Assembly: GCF_017114945.1 (NCBI RefSeq)
Contig: NZ_JABXKQ010000116.1
Coordinates: forward strand, 55,758 to 119,757
Source of the DNA: Nostoc sp. JL34
Lineage (GTDB): Bacteria; Cyanobacteriota; Cyanobacteriia; Cyanobacteriales; Nostocaceae
DNA: 64,000 nt
Direction of reading: 5' to 3'
Shown here: piece after piece, positions 45,497 through 50,902 of the stretch
Layout: every line of letters begins with the position of its first letter
How positions within the stretch are numbered: the first letter of the stretch is position 1
Position numbers and translations under genes: made by a program
Notes under the pieces: model-generated
Seen by the model: only the letters and a program-made list of their open reading frames with translations
What the model was told of the DNA's origin: nothing
Databases searched by the model: none

Positions 45497-45569
45497 TGAC
45501 GGGGGCAGGAGTTGAACCTACCGATGTTCAGGTTATGAGCCTAACGAGCCACCGTTGCTCTATCCCCGC
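45497..45569 (-). tRNA. tRNA-Met (CAT), array unit 7
   Basis: Anticodon stem TTAGG/CCTGA with loop CTCATAA. The three G-C pairs of initiators are absent, so it is elongator-type or Ile2. T arm GTAGG/CCTGC. The acceptor has mismatches at 2-71, 3-70 and 7-66. ACCA follows position 72, so CCA is encoded. Confidence 0.82.
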
Positions 45570-45580
45570 ATATTCACCAA

Positions 45581-45654
<74 letters not shown>

Positions 45655-45658
45655 TTAG

Positions 45659-45732
45659 TACCCCTGACAGGATTTGAACCTGCAAAATCTGGACTCTGAT
45701 TCCAGCACGTATGCCAGTTCCGTCACAGGGGT
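45659..45732 (-). tRNA. tRNA-Leu (CAG) with short variable loop, array unit 9
   Basis: Acceptor ACCCCTG/CAGGGGT is perfect. Anticodon stem CTGGA/TCCAG with loop ATCAGAG. Variable region ATTTT only. Its 3' half is nearly identical to unit 8, suggesting duplication. Confidence 0.75.
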
Positions 45733-45735
45733 ATA

Positions 45736-45808
45736 TCGGGATGGCAGGATTTGAACCTGCGACTCCATGCTCCCAAAGCATGGCTTCTGGCCGCTGAATT
45801 ACATCCCG
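45736..45808 (-). tRNA. tRNA-Pro (TGG), array unit 10
   Basis: Acceptor CGGGATG/CATCCCG; anticodon stem CATGC/GCATG with loop TTTGGGA; T arm GCAGG/CCTGC. All stems are intact. Confidence 0.93.
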
Positions 45809-45812
45809 TTGG

Positions 45813-45887
45813 TACTCCTGGTGGGAGTCGAACCCACAACCAAACAGATTTTAAGTCTGCCACCTCTTCCAATTGGGCTACAGGAGC
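45813..45887 (-). tRNA. tRNA-Leu (TAA) with short variable loop, array unit 11
   Basis: Anticodon stem GCAGA/TCTGT with loop CTTAAAA; variable region TTGGTT; T arm GTGGG/CCCAC. Acceptor GCTCCTG/CAGGAGT has a terminal G-T. CCA is encoded. There is no group I intron, unlike the usual cyanobacterial Leu-TAA gene. Confidence 0.85.
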
Positions 45888-45896
45888 AAATTTTGG

Positions 45897-45970
45897 TACT
45901 CTTGGTGGGAATCGAACCCACAACATACCGTTTTTGAGACGGCAGCCTCTTCCAGTTGGGCTACAAGAGC
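45897..45970 (-). tRNA. tRNA-Leu (CAA) with short variable loop, array unit 12
   Basis: Close relative of unit 11: acceptor GCTCTTG/CAAGAGT, anticodon stem GCCGT/ACGGT with loop CTCAAAA, variable region ATGTT. CCA is encoded. Confidence 0.85.
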
Positions 45971-45978
45971 AAGTTTGG

Positions 45979-46051
45979 CAGCCCCACCAGGACTCGAACC
46001 TGGAATCTTCGCCTTCAAAGGGCGCTATGTTGCCAATTACACCACAGGGCT
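45979..46051 (-). tRNA. tRNA-Gln (TTG), array unit 13
   Basis: Acceptor AGCCCTG/TGGGGCT; anticodon loop CTTTGAA on a four-pair stem; T arm CCAGG/CCTGG. GCCA after position 72 gives discriminator G plus encoded CCA. Confidence 0.88.
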
Positions 46052-46054
46052 TTA

Positions 46055-46127
46055 TTGCCAGGGCAGGGTTTGAACCTGCAACCTCATCGTTCAGAGCGAT
46101 GCGACTTACCAATTCGTCCACCCGGCA
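46055..46127 (-). tRNA. tRNA-Gln (CTG), array unit 14
   Basis: Acceptor TGCCGGG/CCTGGCA with the T1-A72 pair usual for Gln; anticodon stem CATCG/CGATG with loop CTCTGAA; T arm GCAGG/CCTGC. Confidence 0.92.
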
Positions 46128-46162
46128 TTAAACAATTCGTAATTCGTAGTTCGTAATTATGT

Positions 46163-46231
46163 TTTGTGACGAGGATTTAAATCCCGGCTAATATAAAAGC
46201 CGTTTATTTTATAAAAACGTGGGTATCAACC
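46163..46231 (-). pseudogene. Decayed tRNA-like unit 15
   Basis: An anticodon-like hairpin CGGCT/AGCCG with an eight-base AT loop and a T-arm-like CGGGATTTAAATCCTCG are visible, but the D arm and acceptor do not fold well. It is flanked by ATTCGTAATTCGTAGTTCGT and TTAATTACGAATTATGAAT, related inverted sequences. Confidence 0.45.
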
Positions 46232-46256
46232 CTATTTAATTACGAATTATGAATGG

Positions 46257-46328
46257 CTGCCTCAGTAGGACTCGAACCTACAACCGCGCGGTTAACAGCC
46301 GCTTGCTCTACCATTGAGCTATGAGGCA
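46257..46328 (-). tRNA. tRNA-Asn (GTT), array unit 16
   Basis: Acceptor TGCCTCA/TGAGGCA; anticodon loop CTGTTAA on stem GCGG/CCGC; T arm GTAGG/CCTAC. Discriminator G with encoded CCA. Confidence 0.93.
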
Positions 46329-46334
46329 ACGAAG

Positions 46335-46432
46335 CCCCCCAGGTCGGAATCGAACCGACGACCTCCTGTTCTTGTCTTTCAGACACGCTTCGCGAACAGA
46401 CAGGCGCTAACTACCAACTGAGCTACCGGGGG
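46335..46432 (-). tRNA. tRNA with about 23-nt insertion in the anticodon loop, array unit 17
   Basis: The unit is 98 nt. Acceptor CCCCCGG/CTGGGGG, T arm GTCGG/CCGAC with loop TTCGATT, and anticodon stem CCTGT/ACAGG are intact. The loop between CCTGT and ACAGG is 30 nt instead of 7 and contains GTTCGCGAAGCGTGTC, a HIP-like repeat. TGTCTG occurs twice, 17 bp apart, at the insertion. The anticodon cannot be read with confidence; removing one repeat copy leaves CTGAAAG, which would suggest GAA (Phe). Confidence 0.75.
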
Positions 46433-46439
46433 ATAAGAA

Positions 46440-46506
46440 GGAGAGATGGGTTTTACCCAGTGGACTGGTTTAATTCAACTCGAATTAGCCACTCCATCAT
46501 CTCTCC
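46440..46506 (-). pseudogene. Decayed Ser-type tRNA-like unit 18
   Basis: Acceptor-like GGAGAGAT/ATCTCTCC pairs perfectly and CCAGT/ACTGG resembles a long variable arm. The T arm is reduced to TGGGTAAAACCCA and the anticodon hairpin is AT-rich TAATTC/GAATTA. It starts like the Ser units of this window. Confidence 0.5.
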
Positions 46507-46513
46507 CATGTAA

Positions 46514-46588
46514 CGAGAGTGGAGGGATTTGAACCCTCACGTCTTCAGTTTCGTAGACTGAGATGTTATCCAGTTACACCACACTCTC
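46514..46588 (-). tRNA. tRNA-Arg (ACG), array unit 19
   Basis: Acceptor GAGAGTG/CACTCTC; anticodon stem TCAGT/ACTGA with loop CTACGAA; T arm GAGGG/CCCTC. A34 would need TadA editing. Confidence 0.93.
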
Positions 46589-46592
46589 AAAA

Positions 46593-46682
46593 CGGAGAGA
46601 ACAGGATTTGAACCTGCGACGGGTATTAGCTACCCGCTTCCTCTTAGCAGGAGGACGCTTTTAGCCACTCAGCCACCTCTCC
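46593..46682 (-). tRNA. tRNA-Ser (GCT), array unit 20
   Basis: Acceptor GGAGAGG/TCTCTCC; anticodon stem TCCTC/GAGGA with loop CTGCTAA; long variable arm GCGGGTA..TACCCGT. It shares only the acceptor and D arm with the stand-alone Ser-GCT gene at 40575. Confidence 0.93.
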
Positions 46683-46686
46683 AAAG

Positions 46687-46769
46687 TGGGTCGAGCAGGA
46701 TTTGAACCTGCGCGCAAAAAAGAACAGTTTTACAGACTGTCGCCTTCAACCAGACTCGGCCACCGACCC
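46687..46769 (-). tRNA. tRNA-Tyr (GTA), array unit 21
   Basis: Acceptor GGGTCGG/TCGACCC; anticodon stem ACAGT/ACTGT with loop CTGTAAA; long variable region TCTTTTTTGCGC; T arm GCAGG/CCTGC. Confidence 0.92.
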
Positions 46770-46776
46770 ATAATCA

Positions 46777-46848
46777 TTCCCTCGACGAGAATTGAACTCG
46801 CATCTGTGCTTTGAAAGAGCACTGACTTAACCATTCGTCCACGAGGGC
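46777..46848 (-). tRNA. tRNA-Glu (TTC), array unit 22
   Basis: Anticodon stem GTGCT/AGCAC with loop CTTTCAA; T arm GCGAG/CTCGT. Acceptor GCCCTCG/CGAGGGA is paired except 1-72. It differs clearly from the canonical Glu gene at 53641. Confidence 0.88.
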
Positions 46849-46912
46849 ATAATTGACCGAATTTTAGATTTTGGATTAAATTTATTAATCTAAAAAATCC
46901 AAAATTGTCTGA
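46849..46912. repeat. AT-rich inverted repeat inside the tRNA array
   Basis: AATTTTAGATTTTGGATT and AATCTAAAAAATCCAAAATT oppose each other between the Glu and Trp units. It is the longest well-defined hairpin spacer in the array. Confidence 0.6.
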
Positions 46913-46984
46913 CGCAGGGGCTAGGATTTGAACCTAGAACATCGGATTTGGAGTCACGAGGTGTTACCGTTACACCATCCCTGC
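46913..46984 (-). tRNA. tRNA-Trp (CCA), array unit 23, bulged anticodon stem
   Basis: Loop CTCCAAA gives CCA. The anticodon stem reads TCGTGA/TCCGA, best explained as TCGGA/TCCGA with one extra or changed base forming a bulge. Acceptor GCAGGGA/CCCCTGC mispairs only at 7-66; T arm CTAGG/CCTAG. Confidence 0.82.
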
Positions 46985-46990
46985 ATTTGG

Positions 46991-47063
46991 TGGCAGCAGC
47001 GGGATTTGCACCCGCATATACCAGGGTATGAACCTGGGGCTTTGCTAATTAAGCTACGCTGCG
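46991..47063 (-). tRNA. tRNA-Met (CAT), array unit 24
   Basis: Anticodon stem CCAGG/CCTGG with loop TTCATAC. Acceptor CGCAGCG/TGCTGCC is mispaired only at 1-72 (C-C), the position left unpaired in initiators. T loop TGCAAAT. CCA is encoded. A HIP1-like GCGATCGC overlaps its 5' end. Elongator, initiator-like or Ile2 identity is open. Confidence 0.82.
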
Positions 47064-47073
47064 ATCGCACCAG

Positions 47074-47146
47074 AGGCTGAGGTGAGATTTGAACTCACGA
47101 TATCGGTTTTGCAGACCGACGCCTTCGACCACTTGACTACTCAGCC
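47074..47146 (-). tRNA. tRNA-Cys (GCA), array unit 25
   Basis: Acceptor GGCTGAG/CTCAGCC; anticodon stem TCGGT/ACCGA with loop CTGCAAA; T arm GTGAG/CTCAC. Discriminator T, which is the CysRS identity base. Confidence 0.94.
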
Positions 47147-47152
47147 ATTTGG

Positions 47153-47271
47153 GAGTCCCGATGAGATTCGCACTCGCAATCTTCAGCTTGAGGAGGCAGC
47201 GCGTTGCGGAGGTTCCCTCCGTTGTAGCGACTGCCGTAGGCTGACGGCTTAAACTATTGGCCTACAGGACT
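47153..47271 (-). tRNA. tRNA with about 45-nt insertion in the anticodon loop, array unit 26
   Basis: The unit is 119 nt. Acceptor AGTCCTG/CGGGACT, D stem GGC/GCC, anticodon stem TCAGC/GCTGA and T arm GCGAG/CTCAT (loop TGCGAAT) all fold. Between TCAGC and GCTGA there are about 52 nt instead of 7, with CGGAGGGAACCTCCG as a perfect inner hairpin plus GCAACGCGCTGCCTCC, typical of Nostoc intergenic repeats. The original anticodon cannot be read. Confidence 0.75.
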
Positions 47272-47275
47272 ACAA

Positions 47276-47349
47276 CCAGGGTGACGGGACTTGAACCCGC
47301 AACATTTCCGCAGACAACGGAACGCTCTAGCCAATTGAGCTACACCCCG
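47276..47349 (-). tRNA. tRNA-Asp (GTC), array unit 27 (promoter-proximal)
   Basis: Acceptor CGGGGTG/CACCCTG; anticodon stem TTCCG/CGGAA with loop TTGTCTG; T arm GCGGG/CCCGT. It is the first unit to be transcribed if the array is one operon. Confidence 0.9.
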
Positions 47350-47847
47350 ATTTTTTGAATCTGTGCTTAAACTTTGAGGTTTTTAGGCACAGATTTTGTT
47401 GGTGAACTTGCCCATTTCTTATTTAGTTTTCAAGGTTCAGAAAATTGACTTTTTACTGTTAGGAAAACAACCGAAACTCTAGGTAGCAAGCCTGTTGTGT
47501 ATTACGGATGTATTCAGTGGTTTTGATGAGTGCAAACTTAGAACTTTTTTCGTTTATTGCCTCTACCGCCGATGGTTTGCAAGTAAAAGCAGCTTTGTTG
47601 ACTGGGGACTTTGGTTTATTCCAACGCCTGTCCTTTAGTTGTATATAGAACATAAATTTGACTCTTGAGAAGCTTTGTCTTTCGCCTCACTACAAGTATA
47701 CTACAAAATACTACAAAAGGTGTCAAGGGGTTTTAGAAAGTTTTTTTAAAATTGTCTATAAAAGCTTCTGCGCTTAGATTTGAGCTTGCTAAACCCTCTG
47801 AAAAGTCAAACTACAGCTTATGATTGGTTGATCTTTAAAAGCCTGAC
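47350..47847. other. Upstream region of the tRNA array
   Basis: 498 bp without a confident gene. A hairpin AATCTGTGC/GCACAGATT (47358-47366 with 47387-47395) precedes the first tRNA. Frames at 47459-47653 (minus, 64 codons) and 47526-47648 (plus, 40 codons, MSANLELFSFIAS...) overlap each other and have no recognisable match. ACTACAA repeats (ACTACAAGTATACTACAAAA, 47689-47708) lie further upstream; the array promoter should be between about 47400 and 47750. Confidence 0.5.
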
Positions 47848-48696
47848 GTGACAGACAATTACCTCAAGCGACAACAGATAATTAGTATTGTCGCGATCGC
47901 CTCTAGTATTACAGCTTGTAGTATTGCTCCAGGCACTTCCCCACAATCGGGGTTGAACCAGCCAGTAAGCAAAATCCGTACTGCACAAGTTCAAGATCCA
48001 GCAAAGGGCCAAATTAATGCCCAGCTACCGCCATCAGCCAAAGTAGAAAACCCTACTTTTACAGTCCCAGCTAAATTTCAGGGAAAAACAGTTTATAAGG
48101 TGCAACCCAGCAACAACGAAAAGGTTATTGCTTTAAGCATTGATGATGGACCTTGGCCAAAGACAACCCTAGAAATGCTGGACATCCTAAAACAAAATGA
48201 TGTTAAAGCCACATTCTTTTGGGTAGGACAAGCTTTACAAGCAAATCCCGACCTAGCCAAGCGTGAAGTAGCCGAGGGACACGCCATTGGCAACCATACT
48301 TGGCATCATTGGTATCGGCGAATGGATGAAGCCACAGCTAAGAGTGAAATCGATCGCACAGCTGATCTGATATACAAAACTACAGGAGTCAAAACGTCTC
48401 TGTTTCGGCCTCCTGGAGGCTTTTTAAATAACGGACTAGCCGCTTACGCCAAAAGCCAGAAAGATGCTGTCATTATGTGGTCGCTAACTTCCGCTGATAC
48501 CGATCCTCACGCCAAACCCCAGGCATTTGTAAATAATGTCCTGAAAGGCGCAAAACCTGGTTTCATTGTTTTAATGCATGATGGTGGTGGCGATCGCCAC
48601 AGAACTGTAGAAGCTTTGCCACAAATCATCAGTGGACTCAAACAGCAAGGCTACCGATTTGTGACAATTCCTGAACTACTAGAAATGGCGCAATAA
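47848..48696 (+). CDS. Polysaccharide deacetylase (NodB domain)
   Basis: Secreted or anchored carbohydrate esterase, 282 residues. The N-terminal signal segment has a possible lipobox (SSITACS), followed by a linker and a NodB domain at about 88-280. Motifs visible: ALSIDDGPWPKTT (catalytic base and metal Asp), GNHTWHHW (two metal His), LFRPPGG and IVLMHDGGGDRHRTV (catalytic His). It deacetylates a GlcNAc polymer such as peptidoglycan or an exopolysaccharide; the substrate is unknown. The start is GTG 47848. Confidence 0.9.
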   Translation: MTDNYLKRQQIISIVAIASSITACSIAPGTSPQSGLNQPVSKIRTAQVQDPAKGQINAQLPPSAKVENPTFTVPAKFQGKTVYKVQPSNNEKVIALSIDDGPWPKTTLEMLDILKQNDVKATFFWVGQALQANPDLAKREVAEGHAIGNHTWHHWYRRMDEATAKSEIDRTADLIYKTTGVKTSLFRPPGGFLNNGLAAYAKSQKDAVIMWSLTSADTDPHAKPQAFVNNVLKGAKPGFIVLMHDGGGDRHRTVEALPQIISGLKQQGYRFVTIPELLEMAQ

Positions 48697-48730
48697 AGGG
48701 TGAGAAATTCTCCTCACCCGACTATTTCAT

Positions 48731-49120
48731 TTATTCACTCATCACAGAAGCACAAGATTGAGCTTCCTGCCAAAGTTTGTGCAAAAAGAACTCAGCGCGA
48801 TCGCTCATAGTAGTGACAAACACACCAATGGCATCCTTAGAACTAGCTGATAGCCAAGAACCCCGCAGGGTGACTTCCATATACTCGGCATCGCAGGCAC
48901 AGAGGGCAATGATTTCTCTGTCATCTCTTTTTACCTCAGCCCTGAGTACTTCTACTCCTGGCAAATCAACAGGAAGCAAAAAGGAAGCGGTAGTGGGTTC
49001 AATGCAAAAACTTTGCCCAACTCGCAGGGCTAAAATCACTCGCTGCGCTACCCATTCTTCTAGCGACAGAGTGACACATTCCAAATCAAAACTGCTTTCG
49101 GTGTAAGTTAATTTCAGCAT
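48731..49120 (-). CDS. Conserved cyanobacterial protein of unknown function
   Basis: Protein of 129 residues. It reads MLKLTYTESSFDLECVTLSL, then EEWVAQRVILALRVGQSFCI, with LRAEVKRDDREIIALCACDA and later EFFLHKLWQEAQSC. Mixed alpha/beta, soluble, with no motif I can name. It lies 16 bp downstream of the HNH endonuclease gene on the same strand, so they form a likely operon. I recall such neighbours as hypothetical proteins in Nostocales only. Confidence 0.65.
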   Translation of the reverse strand: MLKLTYTESSFDLECVTLSLEEWVAQRVILALRVGQSFCIEPTTASFLLPVDLPGVEVLRAEVKRDDREIIALCACDAEYMEVTLRGSWLSASSKDAIGVFVTTMSDRAEFFLHKLWQEAQSCASVMSE

Positions 49121-49136
49121 TCCTTATGCTCTCCTG

Positions 49137-49643
49137 TTATTCCAGGCTTCCTTGCATATCTATCCAAAACTGTTCAGCAAAAGAGATCGCGGGGTGCATT
49201 GGCGGTTTTGGTTTGGTACGCAGTTGCATACCAGTTTCAAACAGGGTGCGATCGCCTTTACGGGAGTTACATCTTTCACAAGCTGCGACTACGTTATCCC
49301 AAGTGTGAGAACCGCCTTTAGAACGCGGCATCACATGATCTAGCGTTAAATGTTTGCCGCTGCCGCAATATTGGCAACTGTGATGATCTCGTCGCAATAC
49401 TTCCCGCCGATTCACTGGCGGAACTTTCCACATCCGCTCATTAGAAGTGATTGTCAAGCGAATGTGTTTTGGCACATCAATTACCAAACTGGGTGAGTGA
49501 ACTTGCCAGCCGCCTTCTGTGGTAAAACCCAGCGGTTGCGCCTTATTGGTCACTAACAGCACAATCGCCCGTTTGATATTGACCCGACACAGTGGTAAGT
49601 AATTTTGAGAAAACACCACCACAGATTGCTCTAACACTTGCAT
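49137..49643 (-). CDS. HNH endonuclease domain protein
   Basis: Protein of 168 residues. The N-terminal part (QVLEQSVVVFSQNYLPLCRV) precedes an HNH zinc-finger nuclease fold: SCQYCGSGKHLTLDHVMPRS, then KGGSHTWDNVVAACERCNSR. The CxxC..LDH..P..GG...N....C..CN pattern is complete, so it should bind metal. This family is common and chromosomal in cyanobacteria; its target is unknown. I start at ATG 49643; the open frame extends 39 codons upstream into the terminator-like hairpin at 49697 and lacks conservation there. Confidence 0.85.
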   Translation of the reverse strand: MQVLEQSVVVFSQNYLPLCRVNIKRAIVLLVTNKAQPLGFTTEGGWQVHSPSLVIDVPKHIRLTITSNERMWKVPPVNRREVLRRDHHSCQYCGSGKHLTLDHVMPRSKGGSHTWDNVVAACERCNSRKGDRTLFETGMQLRTKPKPPMHPAISFAEQFWIDMQGSLE

Positions 49644-49690
49644 TGCGATCGCGCCGCGCCTGGAAGATATCGTCACAGCTTCACTCCTTA

Positions 49691-49730
49691 TAAAAAAACC
49701 CCCGCTTCTTGTTTTGGTGAAGCGGGGGTT
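49691..49730 (-). terminator. Strong hairpin with T run (minus strand)
   Basis: GAAGCGGGGGTT pairs with AACCCCCGCTTC (49697-49708 with 49719-49730). On the minus strand it is followed by a run of T. It lies 50 bp before the HNH start and could end an upstream minus-strand transcript or act as an attenuator for the HNH operon. Confidence 0.7.
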
Positions 49731-49756
49731 AGAATTGACCGGAAAATTCCCTGGTC

Positions 49757-50008
49757 TCATATCGGTACAGGATTTCTTTGTCTGTACCCCCCGCTTTGTT
49801 CATCTAGTTGTGGTTTTGCAATTAGTGCACTAATGCTGAGATATTTATAATCATCATTACCTTCTGTGATTTGCCCATGATTTCGGCTACCATCGCCCAT
49901 AAATAGATACTCCACTTCCATAGCAGCTGATTCCCAATTGGTTCGGCAATTGGTAGCGCACAAAATTGAAGTAGAGATGGGGTAAATGGATTTCACAGAA
50001 AATTTCAC
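49757..50008 (-). CDS. Possible small protein upstream of the HNH operon
   Basis: A frame of 83 codons (GTG 50008), or 54 from ATG 49921 (MEVEYLFMGDGSRNHGQITE). It is followed directly by the hairpin terminator at 49691-49730, which gives it some gene-like context. No family is recognised and no ribosome-binding site is evident. It could equally be leader sequence for the HNH gene. Confidence 0.3.
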   Translation of the reverse strand: MKFSVKSIYPISTSILCATNCRTNWESAAMEVEYLFMGDGSRNHGQITEGNDDYKYLSISALIAKPQLDEQSGGYRQRNPVPI

Positions 50009-50079
50009 CTATTGAACATTCCTTTAAACATACTACACTTGTATTACTATCCTGTCTATACCTTTAAGGAGAAAAAGTG

Positions 50080-50415
50080 ATGCATACGATCGCCCGCACC
50101 CCAACTACCGATATGGAAGTTACCAGCATCCGCCTAGAGCGGGAACTCAAAGATAAACTCAAAGAAATAGCTGGGAATCAGGGATATCAAGCTCTGATCC
50201 GAGATATCCTTTGGAATTATGTCCAGCAAAAATCAGGTGAGTGGAAGCCTCGATTTTCACGAGCCGACATTCGAGCTAGCATAGCTGCCACAGCTCAGCA
50301 GGAAGAACGCTGTGTACTGACAGGTCAATTAATTCAACCCCAACAACCGATGTTGCTAGGACTGACGAGGAATGGCGATATGGTTCCTCTAAGTGTCGAG
50401 AGCTTGGCTGGATAG
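50080..50415 (+). CDS. Small ribbon-helix-helix-like DNA-binding protein
   Basis: Protein of 111 residues. The stretch TDMEVTSIRLERELKDKLKE followed by IAGNQGYQALIRDILWNYVQ has the beta-strand plus two-helix pattern of ribbon-helix-helix (CopG/Arc) proteins. The C-terminal half (EERCVLTGQLIQPQQPMLLG) is unlike common antitoxins. ATG 50080 is chosen over GTG 50077 because AAGGAG ends eight to nine bases upstream. A strong hairpin follows the stop, and no toxin gene is adjacent, so a chromosomal regulator is more likely than an antitoxin. Confidence 0.65.
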   Translation: MHTIARTPTTDMEVTSIRLERELKDKLKEIAGNQGYQALIRDILWNYVQQKSGEWKPRFSRADIRASIAATAQQEERCVLTGQLIQPQQPMLLGLTRNGDMVPLSVESLAG

Positions 50416-50430
50416 TCTTATATTCAGATA

Positions 50431-50470
50431 AATGCAGCCCAGTTATTATTACTAATAATTGGGCTGCATT
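50431..50470 (+). terminator. Hairpin after the ribbon-helix-helix gene
   Basis: AATGCAGCCCA (50431-50441) pairs with TGGGCTGCATT (50460-50470), with a further AT-rich inner stem. There is no long T run. Confidence 0.6.
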
Positions 50471-50902
50471 CAAAATTGAGCTTATTTTACTGAGAGTTAC
50501 GGAGATAAAAAAGTAGCTTGTTAAACCTACTAGTATTTTAGAACCTGTAATAAAAATTTATAAAGTCAGTTAAGTAATTTTACGCGATCTAAAGGGCAAT
50601 TTTGCTGGAATTCCAGAGAAATTACGGTTTATGTATACTTACAGACAGGATAAGGTTAGTAAATTATTTCCACATAGAGCTGTTAAAAATAAGCTAGCTG
50701 AAACATTTATAGGATATCTTAAGTATTCTATTACTTATGTACCTCTGTAGCAATTTGCTTGATACAGTGGAAACTTGGCCATCTGAGATAGAAAAGGGCT
50801 ATAACAGGTGAGAGAAAGTATTCATACAATATCTGTCAATTATCAAGGTGTAGCAACACAACTAACGGTGAAGAATATGCCAAGAAGTTGGGTGCAAAAA
50901 CA
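50471..50902. other. Leader region of the GAF kinase-like gene
   Basis: About 430 bp, AT-rich, without a recognisable gene. A 19-codon frame (ATG 50878, MPRSWVQKQWGYYPRACQE) overlaps the kinase start region in another frame and could be a chance or leader peptide. No repeat stands out. Confidence 0.4.

Noticed and set aside
45813..45887. Group I intron in tRNA-Leu (TAA), as in most cyanobacteria
   Set aside because: This array copy is uninterrupted. The inserts in units 17 and 26 (about 23 and 45 nt) are far too short to be group I introns.
47459..47653. Minus-strand 64-codon frame upstream of the array
   Set aside because: No ribosome-binding site and no recognisable family; a more protein-like plus-strand frame overlaps it. 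Left as part of the upstream region.
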